Shown here piece by piece: positions 31,187 through 44,649 of a stretch of DNA of 44,769 nucleotides. A program made the position numbers and the translations under genes. The notes under the pieces were generated by a model, which was not told the DNA's origin, did not search any database, and worked only from the letters and a program-made list of their open reading frames with translations. Where the stretch lies: the NCBI GenBank assembly GCA_020650975.1, contig JAIPMN010005874.1:1-44769 (forward strand), in the 5' to 3' direction. This DNA is from Apostichopus californicus (Eukaryota; Echinodermata; Holothuroidea; Aspidochirotida; Stichopodidae). Numbering within the stretch: the first letter of the stretch is position 1; each line of letters opens with the position of its first letter.

Positions 31187-34100
31187 GGGCAAACATTACA
31201 GATGTAACGCTCGAAGTATGTTCTAGGTTTATGTCTGAGTTTGAGTATGGTGATAAATTTCATGTCGTAAAAGGTATTTATGATTCCCACAGCCGTGACA
31301 TTTTTGAAAAATTGATGGATCTCCACGATTATTTATGCAACCAAGGTGCAGAATATACATATATTTATATATCTATATACTGCTTTTTGTTCACGAGGCC
31401 CTTTCTTGTTTCTAAAGAAAGATAAAAGATGTTTGTCCTTGACTCAGATTCGGTGTTCACAATGTGTCACTCTCTGAAAAATGAGGTGATATTTTTAGCA
31501 GTAACATAGATGTTATTTACCAATTGAAGTCCGAGTCAGCGAGGTATGAACAACTCCCGGACGGAATGTAAACTCAACATGTGTTATGTTTGTTATGCTG
31601 GCGATGACAGACACAGTCGTTAAAATGTAGATTTCATGTTACTTTTGTATGGGTAGATGATAAAATTTCCTGCAGGCTTTTTATTTCAATTCACATCAAT
31701 TTCAATGATTTCAGCAGTCTGCACCCCCACTAACATTAAAACATAATTTATTTGTCTTTGAAATGTTGTATACTGTAGCTGGATCCCTTGTTGATTCTAA
31801 AGGACTTTAGTTTCATCTTAAATTTGAGGAGTTCAAAATGGAGGGAAACAAATTGTCCTGTAGTGGAACAAAGAAAGGTTTGTGGTGAGTTTGTCTGTGA
31901 AAAACTTTGGTGGTTCAAGATGCTAATTGAACTAGTCATTTGATTATAAGCATTTCAATAATATTGTTTGTAAAACAAATATGAAAGTGAAGAAAGATAC
32001 AGATGATGAAACTTTTAACCAACATTCTAGGTATATTAAACGGAAAGTTCTCAAACCCCAATCATCATCTTTGGCTTCTCTGCAAAAGATCTTTGTGATG
32101 AACAACTCTTCCAAATAGCTGTTAGTAAATCTTGTTCTGCTTTGAGAGATATCCTAGCTTCAAAAGTTTTGTCCACTTGGGAGCAACGCTGATGAGTGAA
32201 GTATTTGTGGTTTTGAAACATGGGATTATAGATCGATGGATCAAATGGGAAAGAAGTGTTACAAAATTTGGAGTTTCTCTGTTCATGGTATAGTGTCTTC
32301 ACTGAAATTGTCTATAATAGATCATAAAAAGAAAAAAAGAAGCTTGGTTCACGTATAGCCAATAAGTACTCACTGTATGCCCAGATCATCATCATATTGC
32401 ATCAGCATGTTAACATACTAAACCATTAAACATTACAAACAACTCAATAAAAATACTTTCTACCAGACCCTACACATATTCTTCCCATGCAGACAGTGAG
32501 GTGAGTTAAATTCCAGAAAACAAAATGGCTTATTGAAGGGAGAATGTTTTGAGGGGCGAACACTTCCTGAAGATTAGTCACCATTTAGTAGTTATCCTCT
32601 TTAGCACCTTTCCTCTTTTTGTAGGGGTGGGGAGGGGGGGGGAGAAAGGATGTTGGTGGGGAGAGTAGAGGTGGTGGTGATATAGTAATATCATTTGTTT
32701 TTAATTAAATTAAATTAGATTGCAATCTTTAATCACTGAGTTCTCCAGATACCCAGATAACATTGTGATTTTCACATGATCTGTACCACTGTAGACAACT
32801 ATAGGCACCTACAGTACCTGATCCACTTGCTGCAGACATAATAATGCACATTAATTATAGCTATCAACATACATGATGTTTAGAGGGAGCATAGGGTCAA
32901 TCTGATTATTCATAAGGGCATTTTGGGGACCTCTGTTATCCCCTGAGGGTATATGATATGATATTCAGCCATTAATGAAAAATATTTACATAGTCACTCT
33001 AGGGAGATTCTCAATTGTGAAGACAGATCATGATAACATCTTTCCTGCAATTCCTTCTTTGGTGTTGACAGCCCAGTACAGCTTTTACGGTACAGCAGTT
33101 ATTATGTACATTGTTCTATTCATGTTGTCGGTGAATACTATTATAGTATAGTAGGTCAGGAATGAATAAGTTACAAAAAGAGGTCGAGGTCAATTTATTT
33201 GTTGTTTATTTTGTTGATTTAAAAAAAAGAAAAAAGTATGGTTTCTTTCCTGTTGTGATTTGCATTCAGTTCTTACCTCTATGACCTAGAAAAAAGACTT
33301 CAGTTTTTGTTCACAGAAATAAAAGTATGTTTCAGTGCCTTCGAAACTATTACAGTACACAAAATTTGAATGCTAAATATTATACCCTGCTAAATTGAAT
33401 GATTGGGATGTGAAGTTCATGTATAATAATAATGAATTTGGTGAACTGACTTAACAGTTTAATGGGGATTTCATAGAAGTTCTAGACACTCTGTCAATGT
33501 GTGTATGTCAGTACTTCTAGACCTCACCCCTGTTTGATTATATAAGTTCACTATAATATTGATGTAAAATATCAAATTCAGTGGTATGTAGGAATATTCA
33601 ACTTTTTCCTTAACAACTTGATATCAACCTTGGCTGTTAATGCCAGTGACCTACTGTTTAGAACATTTCTATAGAATTTAAATTTCAGTCCCGCAAACTT
33701 TATTAAAATCAAATAAAAAATGCTGCTTTAAGGAACCATGACCGTTTAACTGTTTAGTTTCAGCCTCAAATTTTTTATAAAAATGAACTAAAAGACCTGT
33801 CTAAAGATATCCAAGACCATTTAACTGTTAAGTCTACATGTACATCTGGAAAGCATTGAGACCGTCTTGGTTGTGTTAAAAGGTACAACAGACATCAAGG
33901 GGGGGGAGGGGGGGGGGAGGGATGCAACCATCGCCACCTTTCTAGTCTTTCAATAAATACAGATAAGATATATATATATTACTGATTGATGATTGTTCCA
34001 TTCATACTGTACAATATATTCAGTAATTGTTTCTTTTGTACAAAAATGTTAAATTATTCCAATCCAACCAAAAAGCAGAAGAAACAGATCTTATGGAATT

Positions 34101-34487
34101 GAAGTGTCTGATGTTTCCTGTTTGATTCTGTGTTTTGTGACAGTTAATAGTGTGGACGTGAATGTCTCCCTAGAGGAAAGAAGATCTATGTTAACTTCCC
34201 ACACATTAAATATTAGATATTTTCTCTCAACTTGATAATTAAATTGGACACAAATGGTACCACTGTTAAGTCATAAATGGCAGAAAAGGGAGGGTAGGTG
34301 GGGTAGACTTCAAGGAATAGCCTGAAACGGAAGGCTTTTAATGTTTTTTTTTACGACATGTTTATGATGTAAACCATACATACCGCGCTGCCATTGGTTA
34401 GTGTTAAAATTGTTTTGCTGCAGCTCGAAATGGAAGAAAACTAGGGCTTTTTCAAAAGTTCATCGTCAAGGAATTAGAATGGTGGTA
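31187..34487. other. Intergenic, no gene recognised
   Basis: G-rich patches lie at 32622-32680 and 33899-33921. An 85-codon plus frame starting at 31168 overlaps the candidate terminal exon in another frame. Neither can be favoured from sequence alone. Confidence 0.5.
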
Positions 34488-34590
34488 TTAACTTCACTCC
34501 TCACTTACCTGTCTGCTTTACCATCGCACACCTATCTACCTAGCCAAATAACTGGTAACATTCTTGCACTGCACCCCCATGACCCTATCT
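34488..34590. repeat. Dispersed repeat, copy A
   Basis: Shares with 39741-39844 the order TTAACTTCACTCC, CTTACCTGT, CTACC-x-GCC, TAACTGGTAAC and CCC-x-ATGACC, with small gaps. Not a gene. Confidence 0.5.
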
Positions 34591-34895
34591 AAGATTAGTA
34601 TCTAAGGTCGAGAAAGTTACACTAAGTTTTCATTCCAAAATGTGATCAGAATATTTGAGGAGGTACAGCAGCTGTGTAAGCATCTTTGAGTCAGTCCTCC
34701 TATATATTTACTGTACTTCTGGGAAAGAAAACTACAATGAAAAAATTCAATCTGATCTTTGATGATGATCGTTTCAAAGGGATCGGCGAAAGTCTGCGGA
34801 TTACGTTGTTGAGCAGCTGTTTCTTTCTAAAGCTGCCATTCAGTGTGTGTAGACCTGTATAGTGTAGTGATCATGTCAATTTGTAGTCTAATTTT

Positions 34896-35642
34896 TGGTT
34901 CCTTGCTGGAAGCAAAGGAACCTTACAAAATACAAATATGCCATAAGATTGGCATATTTGTGTGTTAGTGTGTGTGAGTCTGTGACACTTGTTTGGGTCT
35001 GCGATAACTCAAGAATGGAGTGATGGATATTTGTCATACGTGCTATGTATTATAGTGAGAAGGTGTGCCCTATCGATTTTGGCGCTGACCTTATGAATAT
35101 TAATGGAGTTATGGGTTAAAATGTAAAAATCTTTATATGCCATAACTCTGTAACCTTAAGTCTGATTGTAGCCAAACTTGGTATACATGCAGCTGTTGAT
35201 TAATATCTGGTACATGTTGGCCATCTGGGCCCAAAACAATTCCGGGTCCATTTTGGGCTGGGTGGGTCCAAATTTTATATCCACCTCAAATGCAATTTGA
35301 GACATTGTTTGGGCCTGAATTTTTGGGGCCCAATATTTTGGGACCATTTGGGCCCACATTTTTTGGGTTCAATTTTTGGGGGCAAATATACTTGGGGTCA
35401 CTTTGTTGGGCCAAATATTTTTTGGGACCATTTAGGTGCAAAATCTTAATGGGCCCAATTTTTTGGGAGGGGCCTAAATTTTTACATTGCAATAACTCCA
35501 CAACCTTAAATCAGATTGTATTGAAACAAGGAATATAGTTGTTGATTAATATCTGGTACATATGGGCATAATATTATATATTATAATATTATGATTGGGT
35601 GATGACATACAACACTTAAGTATTCCACTAAGCAAGGAACCA
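34896..35642. mobile_element. 747-bp TIR element with nested repeats
   Basis: The ends are TGGTTCCTTGCT (34896) and AGCAAGGAACCA (35642), a perfect 12-bp inverted repeat. The left end folds on itself again (GGTTCCTTGC against GCAAAGGAACC). An about 80-bp block (TAACTC...AACCTTAA...CTGATTAATATCTGGTACAT-like) occurs near 35142 and again near 35490 as a direct repeat. Between the two copies are about 15 degenerate TTTGGGCCCA/TTTTTGGG units (35225-35475). A near-palindrome rich in ATAATATTAT lies at 35568-35594. No transposase. Target duplication unclear. Confidence 0.7.
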
Positions 35643-36067
35643 TAAAGCCCATTGGGCCCTTGTTGTAAAGGTCTGTTCAATATTAGCTTTGGACGTACCC
35701 AGCGAAAACTTGATCTTTTATTGCATTGCAAAATGCAACTCAAAACAGTCAAATTTCAGTTATTAAGTGCATGAAATGCACTATAGTCCTAGTGTTTTAT
35801 TATTCATACCTTTCCAAACTCCTGTTACAAAAATGAACCATATATTTATTCCCTGAGTACTGAAAATCAGATAGTTATTGACAAGTTTTGTGAGAAAAAC
35901 TTAAACTGTGAGAAAATACTGAGGCTTTATCAGGTAATATCAGTCAATTAAAGTAATCAGCTTTGGGAAAATGGATAGCCATTAATTATTCTTTATATCT
36001 GTAATTGGCTCGTTATGAAAAGTTTTCAACCGTTTCTTCATTACCAGGGGCTAAAAATTTATTTAGG
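35643..36067. other. Intergenic, no feature recognised
   Basis: AT-rich sequence with no open frame of note and no repeat recognised. Confidence 0.55.
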
Positions 36068-36340
36068 TCATTTGGAAATCTCTCTAATTATAAAAAGAAC
36101 TTCATTTAATTTAAAAATAGGGACTAGTTGTTTATCACTTTCGGCCCGGAAAATATCATCAAAACACATTTTACAAATTCCTGTCACCGCACTCCCTTTA
36201 GTTCGAGTAACAATGTTAATTTTATCGTAGGATTGTTCCCATTGAAAATATCGGTACACAAACACTATAGCGTTATTGTTCAGTGTATTAATAGGCAGAC
36301 AGATTAACTGTGAAGTTCCCACAGTGCGATTCTCCCCCAT
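36068..36340 (-). other. Orphan 90-codon open frame, unrecognised
   Basis: ATG at 36340 to TGA at 36070-36068. It reads GTSQLICLPINTLNNNAIVF and later GSAVTGICKMCFDDIFRAES, a non-repetitive sequence with a C-x2-C pair. A second short minus frame lies upstream (36531-36394, 45 codons, MFGDFETDKSNNFKFSDTSG and a CTIC pair). They could be pieces of one decayed intronless gene or transposon. The plus strand of 36431-36595 is also open, which lowers confidence. Confidence 0.15.
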
Positions 36341-36595
36341 TTAGAAAAATAAGTTTTTTTGAAAAGAGGCGTATTATTATAAAATTCACTGTATTAGTAG
36401 TAAAATTTGAGCAATTTGGAGTGTTTTTGCAGAGCACAGATGGTGCAAGATTTAACTGATAAAAACTGTCCACCAGATGTGTCTGAAAATTTGAAGTTGT
36501 TAGACTTGTCTGTTTCGAAATCTCCGAACATTTCGTTTTACAGTAAGAATTTTAATTTGAATACCAGATTGCTTCCTATTACCGCACGTTACTAG

Positions 36596-39500
36596 TGTAT
36601 ATGAGTCATGTTGACTCTGTGAACTAAATGTTTTGTGTATATATTACTACACACACAGAAGTGGATTTGGGGTGATGCATAATTTCTTGTACTTGAGATA
36701 TTTGTTCCTTACGTGTGGATTATCGGCCGATAAATTCGCTTTTCCATCAATAACCCGTCATGTTACTTGTCGAGCCAAGAAATGGAAATTTGGTCCATAA
36801 AAGTGCCTTCAAGTCAATGGGAGCTGTTCCACGATCAATTCTAGTCAAGGTGAGATCAAATTTAAATGTTAGAGCTGGCTGTAAGCCATTGTAGTTTCGG
36901 GAGACGCATACCTACATCGGACTGACACGCTCTTCCAAGTTGTAACCTTTCTTAATGTATATTGGTGGAACAAAATTACAGTATACATGTAGGTTTCCGT
37001 ATTCTAGAGTTTACATTTTAAGTTTATTATTGAGGTCCTGTGAGGTTGATAGAAACTGAGCAGTGACATTTGAATGAAGTGAGGCGGGTAGAACATTTAT
37101 CTAAATTTATCTGGTTTGGATCGAAGCATCCAAAATTTTCATTTGACACTCAATTGCAGTGTCAGGCTGTGAGAGGCACGAACAAGACAAATTGAGATCT
37201 ATGGATTTTGGACTGAGGGTTGTTCAACTCATTTCTATAATGTAGGGCTTTTAATTATCTCTGGATCTATACCATTATCACTCTTTTAAATAGCTGAAAC
37301 TTCTGAATTAGTTGCATACAAATCGTAATGGAAGTATATAGTTATTGTATGTTGATAATTTAGCATACATAATTTACCAATCTAGTACAAGAATGGCCTC
37401 CAAATAGGGCTTTTTTTCCTTCTCAAATTGTATCTAGATAGAGCTACTGTGAGAGCAGTTTAGGTTCTGAAATTGCTAAGTACTTGTCTATAATCTAAAA
37501 TTTGGTTATGATACTGCAAAGATAGTACATTATAATATTGAGTAATATCCCTATTAACTATATATGTGAATCTATACATATATATAACATGACTTGGTCA
37601 AAATGTTGACACAAGTACTGCAAAACCAAGCTACAGAACAAGTGTAGATTGACAACAACGTGCTTTGTTGTGGACCACCTGTGTGACCCCATCCCCAGCT
37701 ACTCTTGACCCTTGGAGAACTGTCAAGGCCCGTGAAAAGAAAGGAACAGAATTCAAACTGGAGAAATATGCAGCATGACAAAACACTGCTGATATTTCCT
37801 TTGTGCTCTCCGAATACTACTCCTTTTTCGTCTCTCTTCGTATGAAATTAAAACTATTCTCGAAAAGTAAACAGTTTTGAATTGGGAAAGAGCCCTGCGG
37901 ATCTAAATCCGAGAACCGATACCTATATCAAAACACGCTGTCTAAACATGAAACTGTGAAAAATGTACAATTACATCTCTTTTACGCCATCAGCGAGCTT
38001 CTAGCCACGCTTACTTTTCTATTCATTCAGTTCTGTGTTTGTGCTACAGTATTTAAGTACCACAGCTATCATAACCACATCAAAGCCCAGCACTATCTAC
38101 AGTATTAAAATGGCATTCTGAACTGTCTAACAGATAAACTAGAGATTCTTTTGAAAGATTTGAGTTCAAAGGTTTGGTCGTATACAGTATCACAGGTCTC
38201 ACTTCGCAAGTGCATCTACATGGCCCCGAGCATCACTATGAGAGACGCTTAGGAAACGTAGGCTTGGAAGAAAACAACACATTGTAAGATACATTGTAGT
38301 CCCAGCGACAGAAAAAAACCAGAGAGAGTAACAGAAATATGGGAGACAACTTAAAAGAAATTGATTCCTTGATGGCATTATTCAAATTATGTTGATACTT
38401 CCATATCTTCATTCGGCCCAACATCCTTTCAAAATATAGGAAATGATAAATAATTCAGCATTGCATCTATATGTATTATAGGTGCAAACTGGCAAATTAT
38501 CCTTGATAATGAGAAGTTACCATGTTGTGGGTATTTCACTTGTTATAGGTAGACAGGATTGTAGGCCGATATAAGGCCTTAGAGGCTTGCAAGCAGCCTA
38601 CTGGCCTATACCCCTGTACATTGCTCATGCAGTGTAAGGTATAAAGCTACAGTATGGGTTCCCTCCAGATGGCTCTCTACTCCAATCAACATATCTCTGT
38701 GGCCCCTGTAGGAAATTCATTGAGATCCTCTCGTTAGGGTTGTAAAAGTATAATCTTCTAACAGTTGGTCTTTCTAGTGTGGCATACAGTACTGTTACTA
38801 CAGGAGCAGTAGTACTAATGATCTTTAAAACTTGTCTTTAAGAGTCAGAGTCTTCTCAGTACTTTAATCAAGTATTTTAGGAGGTCTTCTTAATATCAAC
38901 CAGGAACTGTAACTTGACTCTGCTCCAAGAGTGATTGTCCCTCCTGCCTTAGAGTCAGGTAGCAAATTAAACCTATTCTTCTGGGATCTCAAATAATACA
39001 ACAATGTTGCCTGTGAAAATTGGCTCTGCACTATTTGAGAACTATTTGAGTCCAACAACACGGAGAGATGATTTCACCAAACAAATTCTGTGTAATCCTG
39101 CCAGAGCTTAGCAGACTTTGAATTCCTAGTCAAGTGGAAGTGCATAGTAAGAAGTTCAACAAAAAATAAAGGGGCTCTCCCATTACAATGATTGCGGCTT
39201 CCCAATAAACACACTTTGTATATATTGACAGGAAGTTAAGATATCTTCTATATACGATCAGCTAAATGGAAGAACTGCATCAACTCCATATTTAGTCTGA
39301 ACAGTTTTTATCGATGCTTTCGTTCTTTGTTTTGTGTTCTGTATAACTTGACGAGCTAGTTTGCTCATACTTTCATAGGACTCGGGAATACAGTAAATAA
39401 AGAAAAGTAGACTCACTCAAAATTCTGATCTTTGTTTCTTACTCAAAATGGTATCATTCGATATAAAGGTAAATTTGGCAGTTAGTTGAACAGTGCTTAA

Positions 39501-39740
39501 ATGTAAATCCTGGATTATCAGGACACAGCGAGACCGAAGGTTGTCTGGGCGTAAAAAGCTGTGTAGATCTGCATAACGAATGTTTGTTGGTTTATGATAT
39601 GTACTTGTATGCATATTGTATGTGAAATACAGTATTTGGGGCAAAACAAGAAGGAAAAAAATGTCCAAAAGGCACTGCATTGTTGCAAAAACAATTAAAC
39701 ACGATGTCCTTATAATTTTTGGAATTTAAATTTATTGAAC
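36596..39740. other. Intergenic, no gene recognised
   Basis: AT-rich. No exon chain, repeat family or RNA gene recognised. Confidence 0.5.
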
Positions 39741-39962
39741 TTACTTCGCTCCTTGCTTACCTGTTTCCCCACAACCTTAGCACCTTGTTCTACCGTGCCT
39801 AGATAAACTGGTAACCTTTTAAACACTGTGCGCCCTCTATGACCGCCTCCTCTGGTCAATGCCCTTCCTTCTCATTCTACCATCCAAACTGCCAACATCG
39901 TTTGTTTTGTCATCCTTGGATATCCTACAGCGAGGTGCTTAAGTTGTGGTGAGACAGGTAAG
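39741..39962. repeat. Dispersed repeat, copy B, with foldback arms
   Basis: 39741-39844 matches copy A. In addition 39756-39786 and 39932-39962 are inverted relatives (CTTACCTGTTTCCCC against its complement ending GAGACAGGTAAG), with 26 of 31 bases pairing by my count. It is probably a MITE-like foldback element. Confidence 0.6.
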
Positions 39963-42955
39963 CTGGTCACACGTAAATATCCAAACCAGTAAGTTTTGGA
40001 ATTTTACTTGACTGCAAGGAAGAAAAGTTGATGAAACAAACATGTTCAATATCATATGTACAGTACAAAAGAAATCTAAAATGTTTGGATTTCGGAACTG
40101 GATAATCTAGAATCAGAGTGAACAATATCAGGACAAACCAAGTTCTGCAGCATTAAGTTTAAGGTGACCTATCCTAGGTCAATGTTAAGATACCAATCCA
40201 CCATGAACTAGTAAACTTTATAACATTGATGACAGATTCCCACTTGTAACCTTTGTAGGTCAGTAAATCAGCTGCTGATGGTTATCAATATCATAACTCA
40301 ACTCCCCAAACATCCTAGTGTAGGACTCTCAAAGTCAGAATGTATTATAAGTCACAGCATTGATGTTAGTTCATCTATTGACTTGTGTACAAGAGTGAAG
40401 GCATGAGCTTGATGGGAAAGTAATGTCACAGAGTCACTTTAATGTCTTTTAATGTCTTTCTTTGCTCATGCAGTTATATTGTTTATTTTCTTTGGTAGAT
40501 TGGAACATATTTTGCAAACTGTTGGTGCTAAAGTTTTCCAAAGTGTTTACCTTTCGTGCAGTATGTCGGACATAATGTTTTCGGTAATAAAACAGTGTAT
40601 ATATGAAAAACACTAAAAAATGCAACGGTTCTTCGTACAAAAAACTGCACAACACATCTTTGATACATTTGTGTTGCAATTCAAAGTGAAATGGTGAAGC
40701 AATTCACATTGAAAAATAGACAGAAAGAAAACATCTACATCAGTGCGTTTGTGGGCCAACTTTGTTTCCATTTTGGACTGCATTTGATGTCTGAAGTGAG
40801 TGGTGGGGGGGGGGGGGATTGGTACCAACTAGGGGGAGGAGAAATTGTTGGATTTTATAAAGCCCATGGATGTAATATGGCGCAATATTTATAGGTTATT
40901 TCTCAGTAATAGTTGTGTATTTGAAAATGTAATTATGCTATCTGCCTAAATGTGTTGCCAGATTTATTAAGCTACATAAAAAGTAACGAATGGTCAATCT
41001 AACTGTTAATGAAGGGCTAGACGGTGCCCGTTGACACTCTGATAGGTAGCAAACCGGCTAACAACTTTCTCCCTTTACAAATTATAAATAATTATAAAAG
41101 TCTCGCAGAGTTGTCAGTATTGCTGTGGCTTAACCAACCAAAGTACCGACCGAATCGGATAAGAAAGCTAGCTCAAGGTCTAGGGGAAAGTGCCCCCCTC
41201 CCCCCCCCCCGTCATCCTGCCACTGCCCTGATAAATCATACATTATTATGCAGTGATATAAATATATCTCTTCAGTGGTCTTTCAATGTTGTGTCTGTAC
41301 AGTTGAATGATAATATGAAAACTGCTTATAATTCTGTCTTCTCTTGATTACAGATACATTCATGTCAAACATAACACAGTAAAAAACTGACATGTTTCAT
41401 ATCAGTGCTGCGTCATAAAATATTTAACCCAGATAGGAAGGTGGAGAAGTTAGTGTGCATGCTTCAGAATTGTCAAGTTATTAGTTACAAGTATGTGCAG
41501 GTATTCACATGAAGCCAAGATCTTCATAATATGTCAGGACACACCTCTGACAGAGAAAACCATTGAGATGGTGAAGTATATATGGCGGACTTAATGGAGG
41601 CTGGCAAATGTGAAGTGATGTTAGTGTTAAATAAATGGAACTTGTAGTGATAATTATGTATAGAGGAGTAGAAAAACAGGATAGGAAATGGGAAAAGGTT
41701 AGGCAAAAGATGGGAAGAGGGTGGAAGGGGGAAACAAGTAGTTGTAATTATAAATAATATTCATTGTTGCACACTTGAAATGCATGATGTATAAGATCCT
41801 GTAGTCAGCAATTATTAAAGTCAATTCACATGCTAATTTTTTCATGTATCTGTATTGCTCTCACCTCTGTGCCCTTGAACTGGCCATTACCTAAAGTTAT
41901 TCTTTTGCCAGGAATTTGGTCCACCAATTTTACCAAATCTACCGAATATTACACAAGTGATGTTAATTAATACACTTTCATATATTTTCCTACAAATGAA
42001 ATGTTAATGAGCCAGGGATTTAACAGGTTGGTTAAATTGATTTCGTTGCCAATGTGAAGACTTCGATATTTATATAAATCACATATGCCAAGAGCAACGT
42101 TTGTTAAAAACATCAACAATTTTTTACTTTGATTCCATAATTTTGAAAATCCAAATTTTACTAGTAAAGCAAATATAACTATATTGTTTTAGAACTTTAA
42201 ATTTCCAAACAAGGAAATTAATCAAAATCAACTCAAACTGCATTAAGTATATTTATTAAATTCTCTCAAGGAATATATCCCAATTTAGAATCCTAACTAG
42301 TTCCCTTGAGAATTTTCATTTCCACACTAAAAACCTATGCAGGATCCTTAATTAATAGGATCGTTGATTCACTTTGCAGTCCTAATGAAGCCAACTGGTC
42401 CACAGTATGTGCTATTGTTACACAGTATAGGTCTGTAACATTAAGGTAGTGAGCTCCTACTGAAGTAAGTATTAAATTTGTGATATGTATACTGTAGTAG
42501 GGGCAGTTCTCTCTGCCACCCACAGATTTTGTAAAAATCACTTCATAGAGATATATTTACACTCAAAGTCTGTTTACTCCCTCCTGTCTTTTTCAATATT
42601 TTGTTTGAAGGACACAAAACAGGTTGTATAGTAATTAGTAAGAAACTTTTAACTTTTGTCTCTGCATCATTGAGCAAATTAATTATACCGCATGGGGCAT
42701 TTATTACCGGTGTTTGTCAAATGTGGTAACACTTTGCATTCTCTAGCAGTTATGACCACATGCAGGTTGACAGACACTGGCGGTCAAAATAGTTTTGGCT
42801 GGGTAGGAGACACATATGTAGGCCGCTGAATTGAATTTATTTTGTCCTTACTGTTATCTGATTATGATCTCATTGTATACAAAGTAACACAAACTCACCC
42901 AGTGATCCAGATTTCCACATCTTTTGATATGTTGCTTTGCAATTTATTTCCCATA
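39963..42955. other. Intergenic, no gene recognised
   Basis: Contains a G run at 40803-40816 and a C run at about 41191-41210 next to GCCACTGCCCTG, resembling a lone hAT terminus. No gene called. Confidence 0.5.
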
Positions 42956-42956
42956 T

Positions 42957-43045
42957 CATAATAATAAAAATAATAATAATTAATGAGACTTATATAGCAC
43001 CAAATCAGTAGAAAAAAGTCACTGCTCAAGGCGCTTTACAAAGAA
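42957..43045. repeat. Short dispersed repeat with AAT microsatellite
   Basis: An AATAATAAT tract is followed by CTTATATAGCACC and CTGCTCAAGGCGCTTTACA. I recall TTATATAGCGC...AAGGCGCTTTACA as a very common dispersed repeat in marine invertebrate genomes. The family name was not determined. Confidence 0.5.
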
Positions 43046-44649
43046 AGCAAATTAATATGCCACAGAACTGGCAGAAAGATAATTCAGTTTTACAAACTAT
43101 CAAGTAGAAACTTTCATTTTCACCAACAGCTGGTATGCATACATTTTACAACATCGTTTTCATTTAGAAGATGGTCTAAGATTTACCACACAACTATATA
43201 TTGCTCAAAATTCTCGGAATTTCCATAGTTTTGGCAGATGAGGTAATTTCTGTGCATTGCTCAAACAGAAAGTGACAAAAGATCATGTTTGCATACTGTG
43301 AATGTGATTAAACAACATCCTACATTTAGCACAAGGGAATGACTGCTGTGACAGAGAATGTTGTATCGCCATGGCCATCTATCTATTCCGACACACCAGG
43401 TTTGGTTTCTAGAATGTGTCGTATGCTCTATATTTAGCCTGTTGAGTTCGGTGACTAATGTCTGACAATTTCACCAGACCTACCGATCAATCAAAGACAA
43501 TTACATTTGTCCAAACTTTAGAGGAAGATCCACCTGTAAGTTTTTGTTAACAAATCAACATTAGTTATAAGAATGAAATTACTGAACCATTTTATTACAG
43601 TTATATGAATATCAAGCTTGCTGCACACTGTAGGCCTGATCCTGGAAAATCTTTAATTGTGAAGACTACAGTAGTAATGGTCCTAGGGATGATATCCACT
43701 CACTGATCGGTCGGTACACACAACGACTGTTTGCTTGTTACTGACTGGAACTTGTTTAGTTCACCTGCAAATTATTAACATCTGATTGGTTACATTTGTG
43801 CAAATTGTACAGTTTCAGTTTGTGAACACCTGCCAGTGGTGCAAAATGCCACATGTTAAGTTTCCCCGACTGAAGCCGACAATCGTTTTTTTTCTCCACG
43901 TAACGACAGTAGAGTTGCATAGAGTCGTGATCAGTAGTGTAGTATGTAGTGAGTTTTACAGGACTTGATCTGAATGACACAAAGTTACAACAGAACACAA
44001 AATGTACTCCTAAAGAAAAATGATATTAAGCAAAATGCACAGGACTTAGACAACAAAACATATGATCTTGAACCAGTAGTTCAAGGCTATAAATGTTATT
44101 TTATTATTCTAAGGTCAAAGGTTAAATCTTTTCATCATTATATCTTTGGTCAAGATTTGTTTATGATAGTAATAGAATTTATGTCCTTCATTAAGACTTT
44201 TGGGAAAAAAATTTGGAAAGTTATACAAATCACAACCAGAATAATTGGAAAGATAAAATTCTATTGTCTGTAAGATGAAAGTCAACTTTTATCCTTTATT
44301 ATGCTAATTGACTTGATCTATTCAATATAACAATGAAATTCACCTTACAACCTGATGTTAGTCTTTGTTTGGTCTGGTGATATTCAGCAACCATAATGTA
44401 CCTTGTTAGAATTGTTTGCAGACAAAACTGATAAGAGGTACCAATGGGTACTGTCTGCCACTTGTGTTGTACCCTGAGGGGTGTGAGGGCTTTATGTAAA
44501 TTATTCCTGAAACTTTCTCAAGGACCCCTTACATGCCACTACATCTAGTCTTTGTGATCTTGTCAGTTTCATGTTTAGCTACGGTCCTTTCTTGGACCAT
44601 CTACAATTGTTTACTCTGTAAGTAGTCTTCTGTGTGTGATCCTGTGCTG
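43046..44649. other. Intergenic, no gene recognised
   Basis: AT-rich. A 99-codon plus frame at 43974-44273 has a composition biased to Ile/Lys/Phe, as expected of AT-rich non-coding DNA. Confidence 0.5.

Noticed and set aside
35286..35538. Overlapping Gly-Pro-rich open frames on both strands
   Set aside because: They are produced by the TTTGGGCCCA-type repeat array. The repeating composition on both strands is an artefact.
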